NCBI RefSeq assembly: GCF_021026195.1
Contig: NZ_JAJNCT010000021.1
Coordinates: forward strand, 62,001-126,000
Length of the DNA: 64,000 nucleotides
DNA from: Comamonas koreensis
GTDB taxonomy: Bacteria; Pseudomonadota; Gammaproteobacteria; Burkholderiales; Burkholderiaceae_C
Direction of reading: 5' to 3'
The position numbers and the translations under genes were made by a program. Shown here in pieces: positions 1 to 8,542 of the stretch; the stretch's first letter is position 1; the number at the start of each line of letters is the position of its first letter. Below the pieces are notes generated by a model that worked only from the letters and a program-made list of their open reading frames with translations, ran no database searches and was not told the DNA's origin.

Positions 1-218
1 CGCTCGTAGAAAACGCAGCCTTCGGGCGTGAGCTGGAGCTGCCGGGTCGACCGGTTCACCAGCCTGGTGCCCAGCCGCTGTTCCAGGCGCGCTACCAACT
101 TGCTGACTGCAGAAGGCGTCATGCCAAAGGCGCGCGCAGCGGCGGAGAAGCCCCCCGATTCGATCACGCGCACAAATACCTCCAGTTCGCCGGAGCGATT
201 GACTTCCAGACGCGCCAT
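1..218 (-). CDS. LysR-family transcriptional regulator, N-terminal part (runs off left edge)
   Basis: Reading the minus strand from the ATG at 218-216 gives about 72 residues that form a typical LysR winged helix-turn-helix: a SGGFSAAARAFGMTPSAVSK recognition helix region followed by a wing with LVNRSTR and LTPEG. An AAGGAGG ribosome-binding site lies just upstream (about 224-231), which fixes the start. The effector-binding domain is outside the window. The gene is divergent from the SGNH hydrolase that starts at 330, the usual arrangement for a LysR regulator and its target, so it may control that gene (inference). The alternative, a more distant target to the left, cannot be excluded. Confidence 0.9.
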   Translation of the reverse strand, partial: MARLEVNRSGELEVFVRVIESGGFSAAARAFGMTPSAVSKLVARLEQRLGTRLVNRSTRQLQLTPEGCVFYE

Positions 219-329
219 GCGGGCCTCCTTGATGAGATCAATTCACAAATGATGTTCTTGCGGCCAGTCTATGCTAATCTGGTCTTTGAATTCATCATCC
301 GTTCTTCCAAGGACTTTGAATTCACTCAT

Positions 330-1673
330 ATGACAAGACTGACTGTGCCGCTCGCAAGCGCAGAAGCCGCCGCGATGCTGGCGTTGACCCTCGCGCTGGG
401 CGCCGTGCCCCTCGTGCCTGCACGGGCAGCGGATGCTGCTCCCGGCAACCGCTGGGTGGCCACCTGGCAGGCCAGCCCGCAGCCCGTGTGGGGCACGGAT
501 TTTCTGTTTCCGACCCATCTTCCGGCCGCGTTGCATGCGCAAACCGTGCGCCAGGTGGCGCGCATCAGCCTGGGTGGCGAGCGCTTGCGCATCGTGCTGT
601 CCAACACCTACGGCAAGCAACCGCTCTTCGTGGGCAAGGCGACGGTAGCCCGTTTTCGGGAGACCGGCGCCGCTGGCGCGGTCACCGAGGGCAGCCTGCG
701 GGCCGTCAGTTTTGGTGGCCAGGAGGGCGTGACGATACCGCCGGGGGCCTCCTGGGTCAGCGATCCGGTGGCGCTCCCGGTGCCGGCGCTGTCTCAGGTG
801 GTGGTGAGCCTGTACCTGCCCCAGCCCACGCCGATCAGCACGTTCCACTGGGATGGCCGCCAGACGGGCTGGATCGTGTCTGGCGATCAAACCCAGGCGG
901 TCAGCCTGCAGATCACCGATCCCGACAGGCAAAGCACCACGGCCCGGCCGTTGCTGACGGGGATAGCGGTGGAGGCCGGGCCGGCCTCGCATGCTGTGGC
1001 GGTGCTGGGTGATTCCATCACCGATGGCGCCACAGCCAGCCTGGACAAGGACAGCCGCTGGCCGGACTTTCTGGCTGCCAGGCTGGCGCCGCATGGCGTG
1101 GCAGTGGTCAATGCTGGTATCTCAGGGGCAAGGTTGTTGTCCGATGGCATGGGCGCCAATGCGCTGGCGCGGCTGGAGCGTGATGTGCTGGCGCAACCGG
1201 GGGTGCGAAGCGTCATCGTGCTGCTGGGTATCAACGACATAGCCTGGCCCGGTACCGCATTTGCAAAGCATGCAGAGCCGCCCACCCTGGCATCCCTGAC
1301 CGCGGGCTACCGCCAATTGATAGCACAAGCGCACAGCCGGGGCATCCGCGTTCTCGGTGCCACCCTGACGCCATTCGAGGGCGCATTGCCCGGCACACCG
1401 CTTGCCGATTACTACCAACCCGGCAAGGACGCGCTGCGTGCGCAGGTGAACGACTGGATCCGCCACAGCGGAGCCTTCGACGCCGTCATCGATTTTGACG
1501 CGGCGTTGCGCGATCCAGCCAATCCGGCACGCATCGCCGCGCGATTCGACTCGGGAGACCATTTGCACCCCGGCGATGCAGGCCATAGAGCCATGGCCGA
1601 TGCCGTTGCGCTCGATGCCCTGCTACCGGGCCTGGAGTCAAACGCCGATGGTGCGTTGCCGCAGGCGCGCTAG
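330..1673 (+). CDS. Secreted SGNH/GDSL-type esterase or lipase
   Basis: The product is 447 residues from the ATG at 330; an in-frame ATG at 249 would put charged sequence before the signal peptide. Residues 1-33 are a signal peptide ending in an ARA-type cleavage site. SGNH block residues are visible: VLGDSITDG (nucleophile Ser), GISGARLL (Gly), LLGINDI (Asn) and DHLHPGDAG (Asp-x-x-His). A beta-rich N-terminal region of about 200 residues precedes the catalytic domain, as in larger periplasmic or secreted GDSL proteins. It should hydrolyse an ester, probably on a carbohydrate or lipid; the substrate cannot be read from sequence. The divergent LysR gene at 1-218 is the candidate regulator. Confidence 0.85.
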   Translation: MTRLTVPLASAEAAAMLALTLALGAVPLVPARAADAAPGNRWVATWQASPQPVWGTDFLFPTHLPAALHAQTVRQVARISLGGERLRIVLSNTYGKQPLFVGKATVARFRETGAAGAVTEGSLRAVSFGGQEGVTIPPGASWVSDPVALPVPALSQVVVSLYLPQPTPISTFHWDGRQTGWIVSGDQTQAVSLQITDPDRQSTTARPLLTGIAVEAGPASHAVAVLGDSITDGATASLDKDSRWPDFLAARLAPHGVAVVNAGISGARLLSDGMGANALARLERDVLAQPGVRSVIVLLGINDIAWPGTAFAKHAEPPTLASLTAGYRQLIAQAHSRGIRVLGATLTPFEGALPGTPLADYYQPGKDALRAQVNDWIRHSGAFDAVIDFDAALRDPANPARIAARFDSGDHLHPGDAGHRAMADAVALDALLPGLESNADGALPQAR

Positions 1674-1748
1674 CCATCGCTATGCGGTGTTGTCCGTTGC
1701 GGCTCGCACTTCTGCTGCTGCGCCTGGCCCTGCATGCGCTGCGGGCAG

Positions 1749-3107
1749 TCAGAGCAACAGCCGCACCAACAGGCCGGTAAAGCCCGCAGCCACAATCACA
1801 TACACCACATTGACCCGGTAGCGGAGCAAGGCAATGGCCGCTGCCAGCCCGATGGCCATCGATGCCCCATCCAGGCTTCCCGCGAAGCCCTGGGGCCACA
1901 GCACATGGTAGGCAAAGAAGACAGCCAGATTCACGATGACACCGACAACGGCTGCAGTGATGCCCACCAATGGCGCGGTGAACTTCAGGTTGCCGTGGGT
2001 GGACTCGATGAACGGGCCGCCCATCAATATGAAAAGGAACGAAGGCAGAAAGGTGAAGAACGTGACCACCACGGCCGACACCACGCCCGCCAGCAGCAGC
2101 GAATCCGCGCCGAAGACGGCCTTGGTCCAACCCCCGACAAAAGCCACGAAGGACACCACCATGATGAGCGGGCCAGGGGTGGTCTCACCCAAAGCCAACC
2201 CGTCCATCATTTGGGGCGCTGTCAACCACTGGAAGTTCTCCACGGCCCCTTGGTAGACGTAAGGCAGCACCGCATAGGCGCCTCCAAAGGTCATCAGCGC
2301 TGCCTTGGTGAAGAACCAGCCCATTTGCACCAACACGGAATCCAGCCCAAACAGCGCCGCAAGCAGGGCCATGGCGCCGGCCCACAGTGCCAGGCATACC
2401 AGCGCCACGGACCAGAATCTCCGCCAGGAAAACCGGGCATGCGGCGGCGTGGGGGTGTCGTCGTCTATCAGTGCATGTTCCCCCTGCCGCACTGCGGTGC
2501 CTTGGCCGTGGCTGGCGCCACCAAAGGCGTCTGGCTGCAGCTTGCCGCCGAGGTAACCGACCGCAGCAGCCACCACCACAATGAGCGGAAACGGAACATT
2601 CAGCGCAAAGATGGCCATGAACGCAGCGGCCGCAATGCCCCAATGCCAGCGGTTCTTGAGCGACCGGGACCCCACGCGATAGGCGGCCTGTGCCACCAGC
2701 GCCGTGACAGCCGGCTTTATGCCATAGAAGAAACCTGCAATGACAGGCATGTCACCATGGGCCATGTACAGCCACGCCAGCGCAATGATGAGAAAGAGGG
2801 ACGGCAGAACAAAAAGAACGCCAGCCAACACACCGCCCCAGGTCCGGTGCAGCAACCAGCCCAAATAGGTGGCCAGCTGCTGCGCCTCCGGCCCGGGCAG
2901 CAGCATGCAATAGTTGAGGGCGTGCAGAAAGCGCTTTTCGGAGATCCACCGGCGGCGGTCAACCAGCTCCTCATGCATGAGGGCGATTTGACCGGCAGGG
3001 CCGCCAAAGCTGATGAACCCCAGCTTCAGCCAAAAGCGTAAAGCTTCAGACAGTGACAGAGACGTAGGTGCAACGGGGTCCGTTGATCTGGGCAAACCGG
3101 TGTCCAT
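1749..3107 (-). CDS. chrA: Chromate transporter, two-domain CHR family (ChrA-like)
   Basis: The 452-residue membrane protein contains two CHR half-domains. The first has LGFISFGGPAGQIALMHEELV near residue 35 and LLPGPEAQQLATYLG; the second has ALMTFGGAYAVLPYV near residue 250 and LGETTPGPLIMV. About ten hydrophobic segments follow. ChrA proteins export chromate using the proton gradient. The start at 3107 is chosen because GGAG stands six bases upstream; an ATG at 3119 is possible but has a poorer site. It is convergent with the hydrolase ending at 1673. A ChrB N-domain gene lies 25 kb away at 27811, so chromate functions are not clustered here. Confidence 0.88.
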   Translation of the reverse strand: MDTGLPRSTDPVAPTSLSLSEALRFWLKLGFISFGGPAGQIALMHEELVDRRRWISEKRFLHALNYCMLLPGPEAQQLATYLGWLLHRTWGGVLAGVLFVLPSLFLIIALAWLYMAHGDMPVIAGFFYGIKPAVTALVAQAAYRVGSRSLKNRWHWGIAAAAFMAIFALNVPFPLIVVVAAAVGYLGGKLQPDAFGGASHGQGTAVRQGEHALIDDDTPTPPHARFSWRRFWSVALVCLALWAGAMALLAALFGLDSVLVQMGWFFTKAALMTFGGAYAVLPYVYQGAVENFQWLTAPQMMDGLALGETTPGPLIMVVSFVAFVGGWTKAVFGADSLLLAGVVSAVVVTFFTFLPSFLFILMGGPFIESTHGNLKFTAPLVGITAAVVGVIVNLAVFFAYHVLWPQGFAGSLDGASMAIGLAAAIALLRYRVNVVYVIVAAGFTGLLVRLLL

Positions 3108-3199
3108 AAAAAACTCCATAGAGGATACCCAGCACTTGGACGGGACACCGTCTACCCTTGCGGGCCGGGAGGCTGCTATCCCGGTCGCAGAATTCTAGC

Positions 3200-4231
3200 C
3201 TAGCCTGCTCCCGTTTCGAACCCGCGCAGCGCACTCTCCAGGTTCAAGCCCAAATCCTCACTCAGATACCCGCCTTCCTGCACGATCACCGTGGGCAGCC
3301 CCAGCTGCGCGATTTTTTCGGTGATGCGGGCGAAGCCGGGGGTGTCGATGGCGAGCGCCTGGTAGGGGTCGTGTTCGTGGGCGTCCAGGCCCAGCGCCAG
3401 CACCAAGGAGCCGGGCGCGTACTGGCGGATGGTGGTGAGGGCGGTTTCCAGCGCGCGCAGGTACTGGTCGGTGGTGGTGCCCTTGGGCTGGGGCAGGTTC
3501 AGGTTGTAGCCCAGGCCTTCGCCTTCGCCGCGCTCATGCGCATGGCCGGTGAAAAAGGGGGTGCAGAAATGCGGATCGGCATGGATCGATACGGTCAGCA
3601 CATCGCTGCGGCGCCAAAAGATGCCCTGGGTGCCGTTGCCGTGGTGTACATCGATGTCGAGCACGGCGACGCGGGCATGTTTGCTGCGCAGGTGCTGGGC
3701 GGCAATGGCGGCGTTGTTCAGGTAGCAAAAACCGTTGGCGCGGTCCACATAGGCGTGGTGGCCGGGTGGGCGGCACAGCGCGTAGGCGGCTTGTTCGCCT
3801 TGCAGCACCAGCTCGGCGGCATGGGTGGCGCAGTGGGCGGAGTTGATCGCCGCGTGCCAGGTGTGTTCGCCAATGCTGCAGGCGCAGTCACCCATGTGGT
3901 AGCCGGCCTGGCCGACCAGGTGGTCGGGGTAGGTAAAGGGCTGGCCTGGGAAGGGGAAGACATTGGGCAGCACTTCGAGCGAGGCATCGGGCAGCGCCTG
4001 CCAGCGTTGCCAGGCGGTTTGCAGAAAGTGCAGGTACTCGGGGGTGTGGACGGCTGCGCGCGGGCCGGGGCCAAAGTCTTCGACCAGCATCGGCTGGTGG
4101 CCGGCCTTTTGCGCGGAGCGCAGCAGGATCTCGGCGCGTTCGGGTTGCTCGTTGCTGCGCTTGAGTTGGCCGCGCACCATGAATTGCTGCGGGTCGTGAC
4201 TGCGGTGCTCGTGGCTGTAGATGAATTTCAT
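3200..4231 (-). CDS. HDAC-like acetylpolyamine amidohydrolase (first copy, last gene of operon)
   Basis: The 343-residue protein belongs to the arginase/deacetylase fold of histone deacetylases. Visible active-site elements are the PPGHHA His dyad (158-159), the zinc-ligand motif DIDVHHGNGT (Asp194, His196), a third Asp in LALGLDAHEHDP, and the catalytic Tyr in VQEGGYL. The N-terminus (FIYSHEH..HDP) matches acetylpolyamine amidohydrolases, so the substrate is probably an N-acetylated amine. Its ATG overlaps the stop of the GntR gene (ATGA at 4231-4228), so it is the promoter-distal member of the operon. A second family member lies at 6045-7109 with clearly different sequence, suggesting different substrates rather than a recent duplication. 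Confidence 0.88.
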   Translation of the reverse strand: MKFIYSHEHRSHDPQQFMVRGQLKRSNEQPERAEILLRSAQKAGHQPMLVEDFGPGPRAAVHTPEYLHFLQTAWQRWQALPDASLEVLPNVFPFPGQPFTYPDHLVGQAGYHMGDCACSIGEHTWHAAINSAHCATHAAELVLQGEQAAYALCRPPGHHAYVDRANGFCYLNNAAIAAQHLRSKHARVAVLDIDVHHGNGTQGIFWRRSDVLTVSIHADPHFCTPFFTGHAHERGEGEGLGYNLNLPQPKGTTTDQYLRALETALTTIRQYAPGSLVLALGLDAHEHDPYQALAIDTPGFARITEKIAQLGLPTVIVQEGGYLSEDLGLNLESALRGFETGAG

Positions 4232-5085
4232 GGTCTTGGCGGTTTTCGTCGGGAGGAAGAAACGGGAGATGCAGTGGCACCGGCCTTGGGCTTGGCCTTG
4301 GTGGCGGATACCGGTGCGGATATCGTTGCGGATGTGGGCGCGGCTCCGGTGCCAGCGTCCGGCGCCTGGTCGTCGTGCAGCACCTGGGCATGGGCCTTGT
4401 TCTGGGCGTCCACCAGGTGCACGCGCAGTGCTTTTTCTGCGGCATCGGCATCACGCTGCAAGATGGCATCGACCACCGGGAAGTGCGACTGCGCAATAAA
4501 CACCGGATCGCGGTACTGGCGCTCGATAAAGCCCTGGCAGATGCGGATCTCGGCCTGCATATTGGCAAAGATGCGCTGCAGGTATTCATTGCCCGACAGG
4601 CGCGAGATGGCGGTGTGCATGCCCAGGTCCATCGTCACCCGCTCGATATTGCTCAGGGTCGGCGCGCGCTCCAGCATGTCATCGGCATAGGCTTTGAGCG
4701 ATGCCAGCTGCGCATCGGTGGCCACCTCGCAGGCCAGGCGTGCGGCCATCACTTCCAGCCCCAGGCGCACCTGGAACAGATCCTGGATCTCCTTGGGGCT
4801 GAAGGTGCGCACGGTAAAACCTTTGCGCGGGGTGGAGACGATGACGCCCTGGCTCTCCAGCCGCCGGGCCGCTTCGCGCAGCGGCGCGCGGCTCACGCCC
4901 ATCTGGCGCGACAGCTCGGCCTCGACGATGCGCGAGCCCGGTGGCAGCCGGCCTTCAAAAATGGCCTGCAGCAGCTGGCGCTCCACCAGCTCCACCAGAT
5001 CGGGCACGCGGATCGATGAAAAGCCGGGGTTGTCTCTCTCCTCGCCCTGCAGGGCGATGTTTTTGCGAAGGGTCTCAGATGTCAT
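4228..5085 (-). CDS. GntR family regulator, FCD subfamily
   Basis: The 285-residue protein has a winged HTH at about residues 25-95 (LLQAIFEGRLPPGSRIVEAE, then MGVSRAPLREAARRLESQG) and an all-helical FCD ligand-binding domain (residues about 105-235) with the usual Asp/His metal-binding residues. The tail of about 50 residues is rich in Ala, Pro and Lys and looks unstructured. The start at 5085 gives the normal GntR N-terminus; the DMT transporter gene ends inside it (5075). Being inside the operon, it probably regulates the operon's own promoter, where inverted repeats are seen at 15766-15805. FCD regulators usually act as repressors released by an organic acid. Confidence 0.88.
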   Translation of the reverse strand: MTSETLRKNIALQGEERDNPGFSSIRVPDLVELVERQLLQAIFEGRLPPGSRIVEAELSRQMGVSRAPLREAARRLESQGVIVSTPRKGFTVRTFSPKEIQDLFQVRLGLEVMAARLACEVATDAQLASLKAYADDMLERAPTLSNIERVTMDLGMHTAISRLSGNEYLQRIFANMQAEIRICQGFIERQYRDPVFIAQSHFPVVDAILQRDADAAEKALRVHLVDAQNKAHAQVLHDDQAPDAGTGAAPTSATISAPVSATKAKPKAGATASPVSSSRRKPPRP

Positions 5086-6052
5086 GTCGGGGTGCCTGGT
5101 GAGCGGTGTGCTTTTGCCGCCGGGGCCATGCAAGGTAGACGCCGGCAGCGCTGATCATCAGCATGCCATAAAGGGCCAGGCTGTCTGGCGGTCGTTGGAA
5201 CCAGAACGTGCTGATCAGCACCGCCAGCAACAGTTGTACATAATTCATCGGCGCCAGGGTCGAGGCCGAGGCGCGCTGGAAGGCCTGGAGCAGCAGCAAC
5301 TGCGCGCCACCGCTGACAAAGCCTCCGGCCAGCAGCAAGGCCAGCTGCGGCGCATTGGGCCATGCGGTGATCGGGTGGAAGAGGGCCGGGAGGTTGGTGA
5401 TGACCAGGCAAAACAGCGCCATATAGGCAAACTGCACCGCCGTCGGCACCACCCCCGAGAGCTTGCGCGTGAGCACCTGGAACAGCGCATAGCAGACCGC
5501 CGAGACGGCCATCAGCACGGTGCCGGCCAGTGGCAGGGCATTGCCCGGGCGCACGATGAGCAGCATGCCGGCAAAGCCCAGCAGCAGCGCCACCCATTGC
5601 ACGCGGCCGACCCGCTCGCCCAGCAGCCAGGGCGAGAGCGCCACCATGATGAGCGGGGCGGTGAAGTAGATGGCGGTGGCCTCGGCCAGCGGCATGGTCG
5701 CCAGTGCCGTCATGAAGCAGGTGGCCACAATCGCCAGCATCAGGCTGCGCAGCAGCAGTAATTTGCCGCTGCGCAGGCGCTCCCAGCGCAGCGCCGACCA
5801 GTCGCCATGCCGGTGCATCACCCACAAGGCCAGCATGCCGACGGCCGTGTAGCGCGAGAGGTTCATCACCGTGGCCGGGTAGCGGGTCAGCATGTGCTTG
5901 GCAAAGGCGTCGTAGCACGCAAAACACAGCAGCGCTGCCAGAAAAAGGCCCAGCCCCTGGCGCAGCCGGCGCGCGGCATCGGCCTCGCGCTGTGCGGGCA
6001 ACGGTGCCGGGCTGCCGATCTGGCGGCTGGGCTGCGCGGCCTGGTCAGCCAT
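5075..6052 (-). CDS. DMT-superfamily EamA transporter
   Basis: The 325-residue protein has ten hydrophobic segments arranged as two EamA repeats, preceded by a hydrophilic N-terminus of about 30 residues. Motifs typical of the family include PATVMNLSRYTAVGMLALW in the first repeat and PLIMVALSPWLLGERV at its end. These proteins usually export amino acids, metabolites or related small molecules across the inner membrane. The start at 6052 overlaps the stop of the second amidohydrolase by 8 bases, so translation is probably coupled. Within this catabolic operon it may export an end product or excess substrate (inference). Confidence 0.85.
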   Translation of the reverse strand: MADQAAQPSRQIGSPAPLPAQREADAARRLRQGLGLFLAALLCFACYDAFAKHMLTRYPATVMNLSRYTAVGMLALWVMHRHGDWSALRWERLRSGKLLLLRSLMLAIVATCFMTALATMPLAEATAIYFTAPLIMVALSPWLLGERVGRVQWVALLLGFAGMLLIVRPGNALPLAGTVLMAVSAVCYALFQVLTRKLSGVVPTAVQFAYMALFCLVITNLPALFHPITAWPNAPQLALLLAGGFVSGGAQLLLLQAFQRASASTLAPMNYVQLLLAVLISTFWFQRPPDSLALYGMLMISAAGVYLAWPRRQKHTAHQAPRHDI

Positions 6053-7109
6053 GGAGGCCCTCCAAAAAAGCCTGCAGGCCCGGTCCGATGGCTTCGACCA
6101 GGTAGCCGCCTTCCTGCACCACCACCAGGGGCAGGCCGAGCGCACGCAGCTTTTGGCCCACGGCGCGGTAGGCGTCGAAGTCCACCTTCAGCACGCTGAT
6201 CGGGTCGTCCTTGAAGGTGTCAAAGCCCAGGGCCAGCACCACGGCCTGCGGGCCAAAGGCACGCACAGCCTCCAGGCCGGCGTCCACCGCAGCCAGAAAC
6301 TCCGCATTGCCGCTGCCATGGGCCAGCGGCAGGTTCAGGTTGTAGCCTTCGCCCGCGCCGGCGCCGCGCTCATGGGCGTAGCCGGTGTAGAACGGAAAGT
6401 AGCTGCTGGTCTCTGCATGGGTAGAGACCGTCATGACATCGTCCTGGGCGTAGAAGATGCTCTGCGTGCCATCGCCATGGTGGGCATCGACATCGAGCAC
6501 GGCCACCCGCCCAAAATGCCCGGCCAGGCGCGCGGTGGCGCAGGCGTTGTTGTTGACATAGCAAAAGCCGCTGGCCCGGTCCCAGTGCGCATGGTGGCCC
6601 GAGGGGCGGCACAGCGCATAGGCCATGCGATCGCCGGCAATCACCGCATCGGCAGCGGCCACGGCACTGTGGGCCGAGCGCAGGATGGACTGCCAGCTGT
6701 CCGGCCCCAGCGGGCAGGACAGATCGCCCAGGTAGTAACCGGTTTGCGGTATCAGCGCCGGCGATGGGCAGCGCGGGCGGCGCTGGCCGGCAGGCACGCC
6801 AGCGTAGGGTGAGAGGTTGGCCATCACCTCGGGGCCGGCATTGGCGCCGCTGGCCAGCATCGCTTGCCAGCGCGGCCAGGCGCTTTGCAGGTAGTCTAGG
6901 TAGTGCGGGGCGTGCACGGCCTCCAGCGGCGCGCGGCCCAGGTCGGGCGGGGCGCTGACGGCCAGGCCCGCTTGCTGCAAGGCATCGGCCAGGGTTTCGG
7001 CGCGGCTGGGCAGATCGGGCGCGGGCACCAGCTTGCCCAGGCGCATGAACTGGCTGGGGTGGTGCAGCGCTTGGTCAGGGCTGTAGAACGCTTGCATGGC
7101 GGCGCTCAT
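6045..7109 (-). CDS. HDAC-like acetylpolyamine amidohydrolase (second copy)
   Basis: The 354-residue protein keeps all key residues of the deacetylase fold: CRPSGHHAHWDRASGFCY with the His dyad, the zinc motif LDVDAHHGDGTQSIFY, the third ligand Asp in LALGFDTFKDDP, and VQEGGYLVE with the catalytic Tyr. The N-terminus (AFYSPDQALHHPSQFM) again matches acetylpolyamine amidohydrolases. Against the copy at 3200-4231 the active-site blocks align, but the rest has diverged greatly and this copy has a longer loop before the His dyad. The ATG at 7109 overlaps the aminotransferase stop (ATGA), so the order aminotransferase-amidohydrolase is translationally coupled. Confidence 0.88.
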   Translation of the reverse strand: MSAAMQAFYSPDQALHHPSQFMRLGKLVPAPDLPSRAETLADALQQAGLAVSAPPDLGRAPLEAVHAPHYLDYLQSAWPRWQAMLASGANAGPEVMANLSPYAGVPAGQRRPRCPSPALIPQTGYYLGDLSCPLGPDSWQSILRSAHSAVAAADAVIAGDRMAYALCRPSGHHAHWDRASGFCYVNNNACATARLAGHFGRVAVLDVDAHHGDGTQSIFYAQDDVMTVSTHAETSSYFPFYTGYAHERGAGAGEGYNLNLPLAHGSGNAEFLAAVDAGLEAVRAFGPQAVVLALGFDTFKDDPISVLKVDFDAYRAVGQKLRALGLPLVVVQEGGYLVEAIGPGLQAFLEGLHG

Positions 7110-8488
7110 GGCAGGGTGGCCTGCAGCTTGTCCAGCGCGCGGTCCAGGCGCGCAAACATCTCGGCCATCTCGGCTTCGGTGATGATCAGCGGCGGGCACA
7201 GTGCCACCGCGTCGCCCATGGCGCGCACGATCAGGCCTTCTTCCTGTGCGTACTGGGCCAGGCGGTAGCCCAGCTTCAGCGCCGGGTCAAAAGGCTGGCG
7301 CGTGGCCTTGTCGGCTACCAGCTCGATGGCGCCTATCATGCCCACGCCCCGCGCCTCGCCCACATGGGCGCGCTCCAGGTAGCCGCGCAGGCGGCCTTGG
7401 AAGATGGGGCTGAGCCGGTGGACATGGGCCAGGATCTGCTCGTCCTCGTAGACCTTGAGCGTCTCCAGCGCCACGGCCGCCGCCACCGGGTGGCCGGAAT
7501 AGGTATAGCCATGGCCAAAGGTGCCGATCTTGCCGCTGTTGGCGGCCATGGCCTCGTAGACGGTGGGCGATACCATGACGGCCGAGATCGGCACATAGCC
7601 CGAAGACAGCGCCTTGGCGCAGGTGAGGATGTCCGGCTGGATGCCAAAGGTCTGCGAGCCGAACATCTGGCCGGTGCGGCCAAAGCCGCAGATGACCTCG
7701 TCGGCCACCATCAACACCTCGTACTTGCGCAGCACGGCCTGGATCTTTTCAAAATAGGTCTCGGGCGGCACAATGACGCCGCCAGCGCCCATCACCGGCT
7801 CGGCAATGAAGGCGGCCACAGTGTCCGGGCCCTCTTGCAGAATGCGCTGCTCCAGCGCATCGGCCAGGCGGGTCGCAAAGTCGGCCTCGCTCTCGCCCGG
7901 GTTGGCATAGCGGTAGTGGTGCGGGCACTCCACATGGCCGATGCGCGCAATCGGCAGGTCAAAATCCTGGTGGTTGGCGGGCAGGCCGGTCAGGCTGGCG
8001 GCCGCCACCGTCACGCCGTGGTAGCCGCGCTGGCGCGACAGGATCTTTTTCTTGGCGGGTTTGCCAATGGCGTTGTGGTAGTACCAGATGATCTTGATGG
8101 CCGTGTCATTGGCTTCCGAGCCCGAGTTGGCAAAGAAGACCTTGGCCATCGGTGCCGGGGCCAGCTGGATCAGCCGGTCCGCCAGCTGGGCAATCGCTGG
8201 GTTGGAGCGGTGGTTGAAGGTGTGGTAGTAGGGCAGCGTCTTGAGCGCATCGATGCCGGCCTGCACCAGGCGCGGGTGGCTGAAGCCCAGCGAGCTGCAC
8301 CACAGCGCGGACATGCCCTCGATGTACTTGCGGCCTTGTTCGTCGATCACATGGATGCCATCGCCCCGCGTGATCATCAGCGGGCCCACATCCTCATGGG
8401 CGGCCAGGTTGGTGTAGGGGTGCAGGTGGGCGCCAATGTCCTGGGCGTCCAGCGCGCTGCGTTTGGGGGTGTTGTCTGCTGCGTTCAT
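7106..8488 (-). CDS. Class III aminotransferase (putrescine/omega-amino acid type)
   Basis: The 460-residue PLP enzyme shows class III landmarks: FFANSGSEANDTAIK (cofactor phosphate), QRGYHGVTVAAASLTG, VAAFIAEPVMGAGGVIVPP, VLMVADEVICGFGRTG (Asp binding the pyridine N) and LTCAKALSSGY with the Schiff-base Lys. The overall pattern resembles SpuC-type polyamine:pyruvate and beta-alanine:pyruvate aminotransferases. The ATG at 8488 has an AGGAG eight bases upstream. With two amidohydrolases in the same operon, a sensible role is transamination of an amine freed by deacetylation. The exact donor is unknown. Confidence 0.88.
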   Translation of the reverse strand: MNAADNTPKRSALDAQDIGAHLHPYTNLAAHEDVGPLMITRGDGIHVIDEQGRKYIEGMSALWCSSLGFSHPRLVQAGIDALKTLPYYHTFNHRSNPAIAQLADRLIQLAPAPMAKVFFANSGSEANDTAIKIIWYYHNAIGKPAKKKILSRQRGYHGVTVAAASLTGLPANHQDFDLPIARIGHVECPHHYRYANPGESEADFATRLADALEQRILQEGPDTVAAFIAEPVMGAGGVIVPPETYFEKIQAVLRKYEVLMVADEVICGFGRTGQMFGSQTFGIQPDILTCAKALSSGYVPISAVMVSPTVYEAMAANSGKIGTFGHGYTYSGHPVAAAVALETLKVYEDEQILAHVHRLSPIFQGRLRGYLERAHVGEARGVGMIGAIELVADKATRQPFDPALKLGYRLAQYAQEEGLIVRAMGDAVALCPPLIITEAEMAEMFARLDRALDKLQATLP

Positions 8489-8542
8489 GTCCAAATCTCC
8501 TGGGGGCTGATGGTGCTTGCTGTTGCTAGGTATGGCGGGGTG

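Noticed and set aside
3200-7109. True histone deacetylases
   Set aside because: The N-terminal motifs and operon context match bacterial acetylpolyamine amidohydrolases; histone substrates are not expected.
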